A DNA stretch of 45,084 nt from an uncultured Collinsella sp. (GTDB taxonomy: Bacteria > Actinomycetota > Coriobacteriia > Coriobacteriales > Coriobacteriaceae). The notes under the pieces are model-generated. The model worked only from the letters and a program-made list of their open reading frames with translations. It was not told where the DNA came from and ran no database searches. The stretch is taken from NCBI GenBank assembly GCA_900767675.1, contig CAAFZX010000040.1, positions 1 to 45,084 of the forward strand. The letters are read 5' to 3'. Each line of letters starts with the position of its first letter. Position 1 is the first letter of the stretch. The position numbers and the translations under genes were made by a program. Positions 1 to 7,995 of the stretch are shown one piece after another.

Positions 1-902
1 CACATGCCCTTCACGGCCTGGTAGATGTTCTGGTCGAGCGGGTAGCCGCCGTTGGTGGTGATGGCAATCTCGCACTCGACGGGCTCAACGCCGGCAAGGC
101 TCTTCACGAACTCGCAGCCAGCCTCGTGTGCCTTGTGGATGTCACCGGCGAAGGAGCCGATGACCTCATGCTTGCCGTTGAGCACCACGTTCAGCACAAA
201 GGCAAGGTGAGCCATCTCGGCAGCGGCAAACATGTCCTCGCTCACGTGGTTGTGGCACAGGTTGCCGGCGCGCGAATGAGAATCGTTCACAAACTGGCCG
301 TTGTGGTTGTACATGATGGTCTTGTAGCTGGCGATGCCGGGCAGGACGGACTTGCGGCTGCCGGAGAAACCAGCAAAGAAGTGCGGCTCAATAAAGCCCT
401 CGGCAAGCAGCAGATCGCAATCGACGGCAATCTTATTGATGATGCACTCGCCACCAGAAGGCAGGGTGCCGATCTTTTTCATCATGCTGTCGTCAGTCGC
501 AACGTGCATAACGATTTCCTCGTTGGCAACAATCTCCTCGCCGTACTTGTTGACGAGCTCCTCGTGCGTCGACGGACGATGCATACCCGTAGCAACCAGA
601 ATGCGAACGCGCGCTTCAGGCGCAGCAGAATGGATGTGATGCAGCAGAATAGGCATCGTCACACGCGAGGGAACGGGGCGCGTATGGTCGGAGCTAATGA
701 TGACAATATCCTTTTTGCCAGCACAAAGCTCCTCGAGCGAAGGCGAGCCATAAGGGTTGGCAAGCGACTGCTCTACCAGCTCTTCCTGCGATTTCGTGGT
801 CTTAAACTCGTTTTGATGACCCTCCATCACACCCGCGAAGTTCTTATCCTCGAGCTCCAGATGCAACGTCTTGTGGTCAAACGGCAGTTCACATTCAAAC
901 AA
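1..902 (-). CDS. larA: Nickel-dependent lactate racemase LarA (3' end outside window)
   Basis: The minus-strand reading frame runs off the left edge of the window, so the C-terminal part is missing. LarA interconverts D- and L-lactate, or related 2-hydroxy acids, with a nickel-pincer nucleotide cofactor. The translation carries the family landmarks in order: SDHTRPVP with Asp72 and Arg75, GMHRP with a conserved His, and EPHFFAGFSGSRK, where the His and the Lys ten residues later match the cofactor-binding His and Lys of known LarA (H174/K184 in the Lactiplantibacillus enzyme). I chose a TTG start at 902 because a GGAAGAGG ribosome site lies about 10 nt upstream; the nearby ATG at 894 reads straight into a stop. 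The cofactor-making genes larB, larC and larE are not in view. Paralogs acting on other 2-hydroxy acids are known, so the substrate is uncertain. Confidence 0.88.
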   Translation of the reverse strand, partial: MFECELPFDHKTLHLELEDKNFAGVMEGHQNEFKTTKSQEELVEQSLANPYGSPSLEELCAGKKDIVIISSDHTRPVPSRVTMPILLHHIHSAAPEARVRILVATGMHRPSTHEELVNKYGEEIVANEEIVMHVATDDSMMKKIGTLPSGGECIINKIAVDCDLLLAEGFIEPHFFAGFSGSRKSVLPGIASYKTIMYNHNGQFVNDSHSRAGNLCHNHVSEDMFAAAEMAHLAFVLNVVLNGKHEVIGSFAGDIHKAHEAGCEFVKSLAGVEPVECEIAITTNGGYPLDQNIYQAVKGM

Positions 903-1020
903 TGACGAGCGCCCTCTTCCTTTCAACTGACACACTAGATAAACCGTTGGAAGGATACGCCGCTCACCGAAAAACACCACCGTCCACCGACTCATTAACA
1001 TAACGTTCATATTTGACTCA

Positions 1021-1058
1021 CAACAAAACGGCCGCGATCCCAAACGGGACCGCAGCCG
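1021..1058 (-). terminator. Candidate rho-independent terminator
   Basis: Read on the minus strand, a 13-bp stem with two G-T pairs (1029-1041 with 46-58 of the same line) and a 4-nt loop is followed by TTTTG. It lies downstream of ppc, past the inverted repeat at 1239-1365, and could end ppc transcripts before larA. Confidence 0.55.
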
Positions 1059-1075
1059 CTACAGTCATAAGGTCA

Positions 1076-1295
1076 GAAGCGCGCCATTCTTCTCCTCAGC
1101 TTTAATCCCTGAAGACCGAGGACGAAGGGACCCGATGGGTCTCCCTCTGAATGCATTCCGCAGCACGAAGCCCTTTCCAAACGCGCGAAGCGCGCCATTA
1201 TTCCCCCAGCAGCAATCCGCCGAAGACCGGACATCGCAGGGCCCGCCATAGGTTTACTTTTAGGCACACTCCGCAGGACGCAAGAAGCCCTCGCC
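1076..1295. repeat. Two imperfect ~110-nt direct repeats in the larA-ppc gap
   Basis: The segments at about 1076-1180 and 1186-1295 align over most of their length. They share the blocks GAAGCGCGCCATT, GAAGACCG, CATTCCGCA/ACTCCGCA and GAAGCCCT, in the same order and spacing. Short open frames across the region have no ribosome site and look non-coding. The second copy runs into the 1239-1365 inverted repeat. Confidence 0.5.
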
Positions 1296-1365
1296 GCACG
1301 AAGTGCGCAGCGAGGGCTTCTTGCATGTCCGAGGACGTGCCTAAAAGTAAACCTATGGCGGGCCC
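1239..1365. repeat. Nested perfect inverted repeat (29-bp outer arms)
   Basis: The arms at 1239-1267 and 1337-1365 are perfect reverse complements over 29 nt. Inside them lies a second perfect 15-bp hairpin (1280-1294 with 1310-1324) around a GCAC/GTGC tip. The structure starts 22 nt past the ppc stop codon, so it will fold at the 3' end of the ppc transcript. It has no T-run and is not a classical terminator. It may protect the mRNA 3' end or be a non-autonomous palindromic repeat. Confidence 0.75.
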
Positions 1366-1386
1366 GGACGACTACAGGGCTATCGA

Positions 1387-4200
1387 TTACCCCGTGTTCT
1401 GCAAACCTGCCGAGACGCCGGTCACAGTCGAAAGAATCAGGCTCATGTACTCGGCCTTCTTCTCCTCGGCCATCTCGTCCTGGTTCATACGCACCTCGCG
1501 AAGGGCGCGAACCTGGGCGATGGACAGGGCGTCGACGTAGGGGTTACGCACGCGAACGGCGCAGCCGAGCACGCGGCGGCGCTGCAGCGGCCACTCGTCA
1601 CCGACGATGGCAAGGACCCACTTGCGGGTGAGCTGCATCTCGGTGAAGACCTTCTCGGACAGATCCTGGCGATCGCCCAGGTGCAGATACATCTTGGCGA
1701 TGCGCTGGTCGGTCTTGGCGATCGACATCTCGATGTTATCGATAAAGGTGCGGAAGAACGGCCACTCCTGGTAGGCAGCCTTAAGCTGGTCAAGGTCGCC
1801 CAACTGCTCGCAGGCGGTGCCCAGGCCATACCAAGCGGCCAGGTTAATGCGTGCCTGGCTCCAGCTGAAGATCCACGGAATGGTACGCAGGTCGTCGAGC
1901 GACTTGGCGCCCAGGCCGCGCTTGGCGGGACGCGAGCCGATCGGCAGCAGACCGACCTCGGTCAACGGCGTCACGGTCGAGAACCACGGTGTAAAGTCCT
2001 CGGTGTTCAGCAGGTCCAGATAGCGCTCGTGGCTTGCGGCGTTGAGCTTCTCGGCCATATCCCAGAACTTCTGCGTGGTCTCGGTGTTGGTCTTCTCGAC
2101 ACTCGGGGCCGACTGCAAAAGCGTTGCGGCGGCAACGGACTCAACATGACGCTGAGCCAGCGTGCGGTTGCCGTAACGGGCAAAGATGACCTCGCCCTGC
2201 TCGGTGAGCTTAAAGAAGCAGTTGACCGAACCCTTGGGCTGCGCCAGCACGGCCTTGTTGGCCGGGCCGCCGCCACGGCCCACGGCACCGCCGCGACCGT
2301 GCATGAGCACCAGGTCGATATCGTTCTTCTCGGCCCACTTGGCAATGCGCTCCTGCGCGGAGTGCAGCGCGAGCATGGCCGTGGTAGGACCGGCATCCTT
2401 GGAGGAGTCGGAATAGCCCAGCATGACCTCCATGCGGCGGTTGGTCTGGGCAAGGCGCTTTTGCACCACGGGCAGCGTAAGCATCTGGTCGAGCACGTCG
2501 ACGCAGCCCTCGAGGTCCTCGAGCTGCTCGAACAGCGGGATCACGTCGAGCTCGGGGACATCCTCCTCGTGTGCAAAGGACAGGTGGGCAAGCTCAAAGA
2601 CGTCGGCCACATGCTGGGCGCTCTTGGTGAACGAGATGATGTAGCGGTGCGCCATCTTCTTGCCGTAGCGCTTTTGGATGGAGCCGATGGCACGGAAGGT
2701 GTCGATGACCTCGCGTGTCATGGGCTGCAGATCACCATGGATACCGTTCTCGTGGATATCCTTGAGGGCGCGGGCGTGCACCACGGAGTGCTGACGGAAC
2801 TCCATCTCGACCATGTGGAAGCCGAAGGACTCGACCTGCCAGATGATGGTCTGGACCGGGCCGTAGGCGGCACGGACGGCTCCGCAGGCGGCCAGCGAGC
2901 GCTGGACGACGCGCAGGTCCTCCAGGAACTCATCGGCACTGTGGTACATGGTGTCGGTGATGCGACGGACGGTGGCGTTCAGACGATCGGCCATGACGAG
3001 CATGACGGCGCGATGCGGCTCGTGCTCGGAGATCAGCTCGGCACGTGCGGTGTACTGGGTGCTCATCTCGACCTGATGGTTCCACAGGTTGATGAGCTCG
3101 GCAGACGGCTTGCTGTAGGTGGCCTCGAGCGTCAGGTTGCGGCCGATGCGGCGGCACTTGTCCTCGAGCTTGAGCACCATGTGCGTAAAGTACTTGGCGG
3201 CGACTTCGCGGCTCACCTTGGCGGTGACGTTGGGGTTGCCGTCACGGTCGGAACCGATCCAGCTGCCGGGATGGAAGAACGCCGGGCACAGCGGCGGTAC
3301 GGTACCGGCCTTATCACCCAGCACCCAGTCGTCAAAACGACGATAGATGACGGGGATAACGTCGAACAGCGTGTTATCGAAGATGTCGATGATGGTATCG
3401 GCTTCCTCGACCGGCGTGGGCTTCTTGAGCGCGATGGGGCTCGTACGCACCAGGGCGTCGATCTCCTGCAGCATATGGCGCTCGTTCTCCACCAGGTCGG
3501 AGCCGCCCAGACGCGGACGCTCCTCCAGCAGGTTGGAGATACGGCGAATCTTGCCCTCGACGGCCTTACGACGAGCCTCGGTGGGATGTGCGGTAAAGAC
3601 AGGGTGGAACTCGAGCTTGTCGAGCAGCTCGTTGGCGCCCTCGACACCCATCTCGTTTACCAACTGGTGATAGGCGACGGTGAGTTCGTTAGCGGGATCG
3701 ACCTCGGTATCGGTCGATGCGCCGGCCTCGCGCTCGCGCAGCTGTGCCACACGGTAGTTCTCCTCCGACAGGTTTGCCAGATGGAAGAAGCTCGTAAAGG
3801 CGCGGACAATGACCTGTTGCTTATCGAGCGGCAGGCTGTCGATCAGATCGACGACTTCGCGAAACGCCACGGCGGTGGGCTCGTCGGCAGTGGGCACGCC
3901 CTGCTCGTCGACGGACTCGTCGGCAGCACGGCTACCGGGGTTGCCGGCATTGGCCACAATCTCGGCTGTCAAAATCTTGTCGAACAGGTCCGCGATCTCG
4001 GGATCATACTCGCTAAGCACACGGCGCTCCAGGCGCAGGAACAGCGCCAGATTATCGCGCAGCTCCTCGGGGATCTCGATCTCGGCGAGACGCTCCCTGG
4101 ACTCGGCATTCGAGCCGATTCGGTTAACGAGGCGGTTGACCACGGCAGCGACGCGCGCCGCGGCTTCGGGTACAGACTGGTTGCTTAGGTTCTCAGCCAC
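1387..4200 (-). CDS. ppc: Phosphoenolpyruvate carboxylase
   Basis: Carboxylates PEP with bicarbonate to oxaloacetate, the anaplerotic feed into the reductive branch of the TCA cycle; cytosolic. The protein of about 937 residues is slightly longer than the usual 880-930. It shows the catalytic His in FTAHPTEARRKAV (about residue 205), the loop GYSDSSKDAG (the family usually has SDSNKD), the glycine-rich MHGRGGAVGRGGG block, and the family C-terminus QNTG. An in-frame ATG at 4212 sits directly against AAGGAGGA, which is too close. The GTG at 4200 has GGGAGG four bases upstream, so I prefer it. A promoter is visible upstream and the gene appears to be transcribed alone. Confidence 0.96.
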   Translation of the reverse strand: MAENLSNQSVPEAAARVAAVVNRLVNRIGSNAESRERLAEIEIPEELRDNLALFLRLERRVLSEYDPEIADLFDKILTAEIVANAGNPGSRAADESVDEQGVPTADEPTAVAFREVVDLIDSLPLDKQQVIVRAFTSFFHLANLSEENYRVAQLREREAGASTDTEVDPANELTVAYHQLVNEMGVEGANELLDKLEFHPVFTAHPTEARRKAVEGKIRRISNLLEERPRLGGSDLVENERHMLQEIDALVRTSPIALKKPTPVEEADTIIDIFDNTLFDVIPVIYRRFDDWVLGDKAGTVPPLCPAFFHPGSWIGSDRDGNPNVTAKVSREVAAKYFTHMVLKLEDKCRRIGRNLTLEATYSKPSAELINLWNHQVEMSTQYTARAELISEHEPHRAVMLVMADRLNATVRRITDTMYHSADEFLEDLRVVQRSLAACGAVRAAYGPVQTIIWQVESFGFHMVEMEFRQHSVVHARALKDIHENGIHGDLQPMTREVIDTFRAIGSIQKRYGKKMAHRYIISFTKSAQHVADVFELAHLSFAHEEDVPELDVIPLFEQLEDLEGCVDVLDQMLTLPVVQKRLAQTNRRMEVMLGYSDSSKDAGPTTAMLALHSAQERIAKWAEKNDIDLVLMHGRGGAVGRGGGPANKAVLAQPKGSVNCFFKLTEQGEVIFARYGNRTLAQRHVESVAAATLLQSAPSVEKTNTETTQKFWDMAEKLNAASHERYLDLLNTEDFTPWFSTVTPLTEVGLLPIGSRPAKRGLGAKSLDDLRTIPWIFSWSQARINLAAWYGLGTACEQLGDLDQLKAAYQEWPFFRTFIDNIEMSIAKTDQRIAKMYLHLGDRQDLSEKVFTEMQLTRKWVLAIVGDEWPLQRRRVLGCAVRVRNPYVDALSIAQVRALREVRMNQDEMAEEKKAEYMSLILSTVTGVSAGLQNTG

Positions 4201-4244
4201 GTTTCCTCCCATTCCTCCTTCTATGCACGTAACATGCGGTATTT

Positions 4245-4273
4245 ATTATAGGCACTCGGCAAAAACTTTCGAA
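4245..4273 (-). promoter_or_regulatory. Candidate sigma-70-type promoter of ppc
   Basis: On the minus strand a consensus -10 box TATAAT (4250-4245) lies 17 nt from a partial -35 TTCGAA (4273-4268), about 45 nt before the ppc start. Confidence 0.55.
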
Positions 4274-4364
4274 GCTGATTGCGCTTTACCACACAAAAGT
4301 ATTTTCTGCATTGCAAGGCTTTTTGCCCCAAATGGTCGTATTTCTCGGTGGACGGCATATGCAA

Positions 4365-4400
4365 ACGGGGGCATTCCGCATAAATGCGAAACACCCCCGT
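4365..4400 (-). terminator. Hairpin after hisS, likely terminator
   Basis: On the minus strand ACGGGGG pairs with CCCCCGT, with an additional inner GCAT stem. The T-tract is short (GTTTGC), so this is either a weak terminator or an attenuating hairpin. Confidence 0.5.
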
Positions 4401-4457
4401 AACAATCGCTCTCCATGAGCAGGGCACGTTAGCAGGCCCGCAGCTCAAAAAGATACG

Positions 4458-5771
4458 CTACAGGCGCTCGCGAACCGCCTCGACAACGTTGGCCAAATCG
4501 ACCAGTACCTCGTCGTGGCTCTGCATGTCGCGCACCTTGACCTTGCCGGCGGCAAGCTCGTCGCCACCCAGGACTAGGATGAGCTTAGCGCCCACCTTGT
4601 CGGCCTGCTTAAACTGGGCCTTAAGGGAACGGCCCTGATAGTCGGCCTCGGTCACGATGCCTGCGGCACGAAGCTGCTGCGTAATGGTAAAGACGTTCTG
4701 ACGCAGCTCCTTACCGGCGTTGGCGACGTAGACACACGGGGCCTCCTCGGCACCCAGGTCGCTGCCAAAGGCCTGCAGGGCCAGCAGGGCGCGCTCAAAG
4801 CCGACGGCGAAGCCGACGCCTGCCGTGGGCTTGCCGCCCTCGAGCTCGACCAAGCCGTCATAGCGACCGCCGCCACCGATGGAGCCGACGCCGGCACCGG
4901 GAGCCTCGACCTCAAAGACGGTACGGGTGTAGTAGTCCAGGCCGCGCACCAAGGTGGGATCCTCGACATACTCGATACCCGCCGCATCCAAATAGCGCTT
5001 GACCTGCTCGTAGTGCTCGCGGCACTCGTCGCACAGATTGTCGCCCATCAGCGGGGCGTCGGCCATGATCTCACGGCAATGGTCGTTCTTGCAGTCGAAG
5101 GCGCGAAGCGGGTTGAGCTCGGCGCGCTCGCGGCACTCGTCGCACATCTCGTCGACGTGATCGAGGATAAACTGCTTAACCTGCTCGCGATAGGCCGGAC
5201 GGCACTGCGCATCGCCCATCGAGTTAATGAGCAGGCGAAGCTTGGAAAGATCGAAGCCCAGGCGCTTGTAGAACTCCATGAGCATGATGATGCACTCGGC
5301 GTCTGCCGCCGGATCGGGAGCGCCGAGCCACTCGATGCCCACCTGGTGGAACTGGCGCAGGCGTCCCTTCTGGGGGCGCTCGCCACGGAACATGGCCTCG
5401 GCGTAATAGGCCTTAAACGGCGTGGAGCCCTGGGGCACCAGGTTGTTCTCCACGACGGCGCGCACCACACCGGCCGTGCCCTCGGGACGAAGGGCCAGGC
5501 GCTGCTTGGGCTTAAGCTTGGTGTCGGTGCCCTCGGTAAAGACGCGCTCCAGGTTGGCGCCGCTAAACACGCGGAACATCTCCTTGCGCACGACGTCGGT
5601 CGACTGGCCGATACCGTGGACAAACACGTCAACCTGCTCGATCGCGGGCGTCTCGATGGGCTTAAAACCAAACGGCTCGAACACGCCGGCCGCAATCTGC
5701 TGCATCTTTTGCCAGGCGCGCATCTCGGCGCCGATAAGGTCGCGGGTTCCCTCCGCCTTCTGTGCCTGCAT
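4458..5771 (-). CDS. hisS: Histidyl-tRNA synthetase
   Basis: Class II synthetase charging tRNA-His, cytosolic homodimer. The 437-residue length is normal. Visible are the N-terminal GTRD block, motif 2 as LRPEGTAGVVRAVVENN, the histidine-binding signature RGLDYYTRTVFE, GGGGRYDGL, and a C-terminal anticodon-binding domain (about residues 330-437). A TTG at 5777 is also in frame. The ATG at 5771 is better, with AAAGG nine bases upstream. A hairpin follows the stop codon and a TATAAT lies about 42 nt upstream. No T-box leader is visible. Confidence 0.97.
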   Translation of the reverse strand: MQAQKAEGTRDLIGAEMRAWQKMQQIAAGVFEPFGFKPIETPAIEQVDVFVHGIGQSTDVVRKEMFRVFSGANLERVFTEGTDTKLKPKQRLALRPEGTAGVVRAVVENNLVPQGSTPFKAYYAEAMFRGERPQKGRLRQFHQVGIEWLGAPDPAADAECIIMLMEFYKRLGFDLSKLRLLINSMGDAQCRPAYREQVKQFILDHVDEMCDECRERAELNPLRAFDCKNDHCREIMADAPLMGDNLCDECREHYEQVKRYLDAAGIEYVEDPTLVRGLDYYTRTVFEVEAPGAGVGSIGGGGRYDGLVELEGGKPTAGVGFAVGFERALLALQAFGSDLGAEEAPCVYVANAGKELRQNVFTITQQLRAAGIVTEADYQGRSLKAQFKQADKVGAKLILVLGGDELAAGKVKVRDMQSHDEVLVDLANVVEAVRERL

Positions 5772-5813
5772 GGGCAAACACCTTTCTTTTGTATCGCGTC
5801 ATAGGTAGTGGTC

Positions 5814-5819
5814 ATTATA
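5814..5819 (-). promoter_or_regulatory. -10 box of a hisS promoter
   Basis: A perfect TATAAT on the minus strand, 43 nt upstream of the hisS ATG. No good -35 is present at 16-18 nt; that position is taken by the stem and T-rich tail of the upstream terminator. Confidence 0.4.
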
Positions 5820-5834
5820 CGGCACAAACACAAA

Positions 5835-5898
5835 CCGCGGCGGCGCGTCTGACCGAACGAGGGTATGGGGACTCGTTCGGCCTGACGCACCGCCGCGG
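5835..5898 (-). terminator. Long hairpin terminator after the MFS pseudogene
   Basis: The CCGCGGCGG arms and an inner CCGAACGAG/CTCGTTCGG stem make a nearly continuous helix of about 25 bp. On the minus strand it is followed by TTTGTGTTTGTG. It ends transcription coming from the amidohydrolase/MFS unit just before the hisS promoter. Confidence 0.6.
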
Positions 5899-5902
5899 CA
5901 TG

Positions 5903-6046
5903 TGATCCGTTTGCCTCCGCCCCCTTCGGATCACGTGATCCCTTGGGAACGGAGGAAAAGGGATCATTTCGCTCGCCCGTGGCCGCCTTGGAAGCCGAAT
6001 GACGGTACGAGCATCCATTCGGCTTCCGGGGCGGCCACGGGCGAGC
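5903..6046. repeat. Tandem palindromes between hisS and the MFS pseudogene
   Basis: Three more hairpins follow the terminator. They are TGATCCG...CGGATCA (5903-5932), TGATCCCTT...AAGGGATCA (5936-5966), and a large stem with perfect 17-bp outer arms (5971-5987 and 6030-6046) enclosing a perfect 12-bp inner stem (5990-6001 and 6016-6027). No open frame with a ribosome site is present. The TGATCCCTTGGG motif recurs at 14561. Confidence 0.7.
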
Positions 6047-6074
6047 GAGCAATCAGGTATGCGCTCCTGCCCGC

Positions 6075-6574
6075 TTACTCCCCCGCCACGCTTGCGCGCA
6101 GCTTGGCGGCGATGGGCTCGGATGCCAGCAGGAACACGAGCATGACCACTGAGCACACCAGGCACACAATCCAGGTGCTCGCAAAGGAGCCCGTGGCATC
6201 GAACAGCACACCCGAGACAATGGCGCCCACGGTACCGCCGACCATCTCGAGCGAGGTAATGGTGCCCGTGACCTTGCCCAGGTCGGCCATGCCAAACTGC
6301 TTGGACGCGGCAATGGTAGGCGTGATGGTACCCATGCACGTTCCGATACCAAAGCTCACAGCGGCCACGATGGGACCAAGGAGCCCACAACGCTCACCAC
6401 GGTGGAGATGGCATTGGAGATGTTGTACTGCGCAAGGGAAATGCCCAGGTCGCTGACGATCAGCGGCTGGAACAGGCTCATGCAGTTGACGAAAATCGTG
6501 TAGCACGTGGCCATGATCACAAAGCCGGAGGCAACCACGAGCCAGCCGGGGAAGAACTTACGTTGCTGGGACAT
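6075..6574 (-). pseudogene. Decayed MFS transporter (internal deletion plus frameshift)
   Basis: The first ~60 codons (from the ATG at 6574) encode an MFS N-terminus: the PGWLVVASGFVIMA helix, then SLFQPLIVSDLGISL and NAISTVVSVVG. Around 6370-6395 the frame breaks. In another frame the last ~100 codons encode MFS C-terminal helices (GPIVAAVSFGIGTCMGT, TGTITSLEMVGGTVGAIVSG, STWIVCLVCSVVMLVFLL). About 230 residues of a normal ~400-residue protein are missing, so the gene cannot make a working transporter. The ribosome site AAGGAG overlaps the TAA stop of the upstream amidohydrolase, so the two were once translationally coupled. The N-terminal PGW motif resembles oxalate/formate-antiporter-like MFS proteins. 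Confidence 0.85.
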
Positions 6575-6577
6575 TGG

Positions 6578-7879
6578 TTACTCCTTGTGATCGGCGATAT
6601 AGCCCAAAGCGACGGCGGTATAAGCCGCGGCACCGAGCGGCAGTTCGGCATCGTTAAAGCGCGCCTTGGGATGGTGCTGGGCAAAATGCTCATCCGTATC
6701 GGTTACAGCGGCGCCCACGGTAAAGTACGCGCTCGGGATCTCGCTCGAAATAAGCGCGAAGTCCTCGCTCGCCATGGCGTGGAACAACGGCAGGAAAGCC
6801 GCCTTGGGCAATGTCGCACCCACATAGCCCAGCGATGCCCGGGTCATATCGCCATCGAGTACGAGCGGTGGAACATCCGAGAGCGTCTCGATGGTCGCCG
6901 GCGTGCGATACGTTGCCGCTACGCCATTGACGACCTCGACGATGCGGGTCTTAAGATGCGCCATGAGCTCGACGTCAAAGCCGCGCAGCGTTCCTTCGAG
7001 CACGCAGGTGTCGGGAATGACGTTTGCCGCCTGTCCGCCGGCAAACTTACCCACGGTGAGCGCGACCTCCTTGGCCGCCGGCACCTCGCGGGAGATGAGC
7101 TCCTGGAGTGCCAGGTGCACATGCACACCCGCCGTGATGGGGTCGATGCAGATCTCGGGGCTCGAGCCATGGCCGCCCTTGCCCTGAAGCGTGATACGAA
7201 AACCGTACACGCCCGAGAGCGCCGGGCTGCCATAGAGCACCAGGCCAAGCGGCGACTGGCTGTTAACGTGCATGGCGAAAGCCGCCTGGGGACGCGGGTT
7301 CTGCAGCAGGCCATCGGCAATGGCAGCGCGGGCGCCCTCAAAGGTTTCCTCGCCCGGCTGAAACAGCAGCTTAACCGTGGCATTGGCATCGACAAGCTCG
7401 GCCTCGCGAGCCTTGAGCAGGCGGGCGGCACCAAGCAGGGCCGTCGCATGCATATCGTGGCCGCAAGCATGCATGCAGCCGTTGACAGAGGCAAAAGGCT
7501 CGCCCGACTCTTCCGCGACGGGAAGGGCATCCATGTCACCGCGCAGCATGATGACCGTGCCGGCCTGATCGTCCGTGCACGTACCGTCGCCCTGGGCCGC
7601 CACGGCCGCACCAGCACCGATGAGGCCCACAACACAGGAGCCGTCGACAAGCGTGGCAAACGGGATGCCCATCTCGGTCAGACGTGCCTGGATATACGCA
7701 GAGGTTTGCGGAAGGTGATTACCCAACTCGGGCGTCTGGTGCAGGTCGTGGCGCCACGCAGCAAGCTTGTCTGCAAAAGCTTGAGCCTCGGCAACAAGAC
7801 CGTCACCGATAGCGGCTTGCGCCGCCGCGGTGGTCTTGGGCGCTGGTTGCGGTTGAAAATCGGACAGAGCTGGTGCCAT
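6578..7879 (-). CDS. M20D-family amidohydrolase (N-acyl/hippurate hydrolase-like)
   Basis: Metal-dependent hydrolase of the HipO/IAA-amino-acid hydrolase group, which cleaves N-acyl amino acids or small peptides; cytosolic. The 433 residues include RHDLHQTPELG near residue 43, RGDMDALPVAE, the metal-binding GCMHACGHDMHATALLGAA, LFQPGEE with the catalytic Glu pair, the dimerisation-domain motif GKGGHGSSPE, and a C-terminal metal ligand in MASEDFA. The ATG start has GGAGGG eight bases upstream. It leads a two-gene unit whose second gene, an MFS carrier, is broken. Imported substrates may therefore no longer arrive by that carrier. The exact substrate cannot be told from the sequence. Confidence 0.92.
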   Translation of the reverse strand: MAPALSDFQPQPAPKTTAAAQAAIGDGLVAEAQAFADKLAAWRHDLHQTPELGNHLPQTSAYIQARLTEMGIPFATLVDGSCVVGLIGAGAAVAAQGDGTCTDDQAGTVIMLRGDMDALPVAEESGEPFASVNGCMHACGHDMHATALLGAARLLKAREAELVDANATVKLLFQPGEETFEGARAAIADGLLQNPRPQAAFAMHVNSQSPLGLVLYGSPALSGVYGFRITLQGKGGHGSSPEICIDPITAGVHVHLALQELISREVPAAKEVALTVGKFAGGQAANVIPDTCVLEGTLRGFDVELMAHLKTRIVEVVNGVAATYRTPATIETLSDVPPLVLDGDMTRASLGYVGATLPKAAFLPLFHAMASEDFALISSEIPSAYFTVGAAVTDTDEHFAQHHPKARFNDAELPLGAAAYTAVALGYIADHKE

Positions 7880-7957
7880 AGATGCCCTCCAGTATTATTT
7901 GTGCAGCAAACACTTTGATGGTCTAAAGTGCAAGGCATAACTGTAAGGGCGTTACAT

Positions 7958-7984
7958 AAAAAACGCCGCCCCAGGAGGGCGGCG
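7958..7984 (-). terminator. Rho-independent terminator of the EamA gene
   Basis: On the minus strand CGCCGCCCT pairs with GGGGCGGCG and is followed by TTTTTT. It starts about 11 nt after the EamA stop codon. Confidence 0.85.
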
Positions 7985-7995
7985 CAACAAGTTGT

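Noticed and set aside
1073..1267. Short minus-strand frame in the larA-ppc gap
   Set aside because: It lies within the duplicated element and palindrome; no ribosome site.
1681..4188. 835-codon plus-strand open frame opposite ppc
   Set aside because: It is the antisense shadow of ppc in GC-rich DNA; low-complexity translation and no ribosome site.
5772..5834. T-box riboswitch upstream of hisS
   Set aside because: The leader is too short and no specifier or T-box sequence is visible; the same holds for serS.
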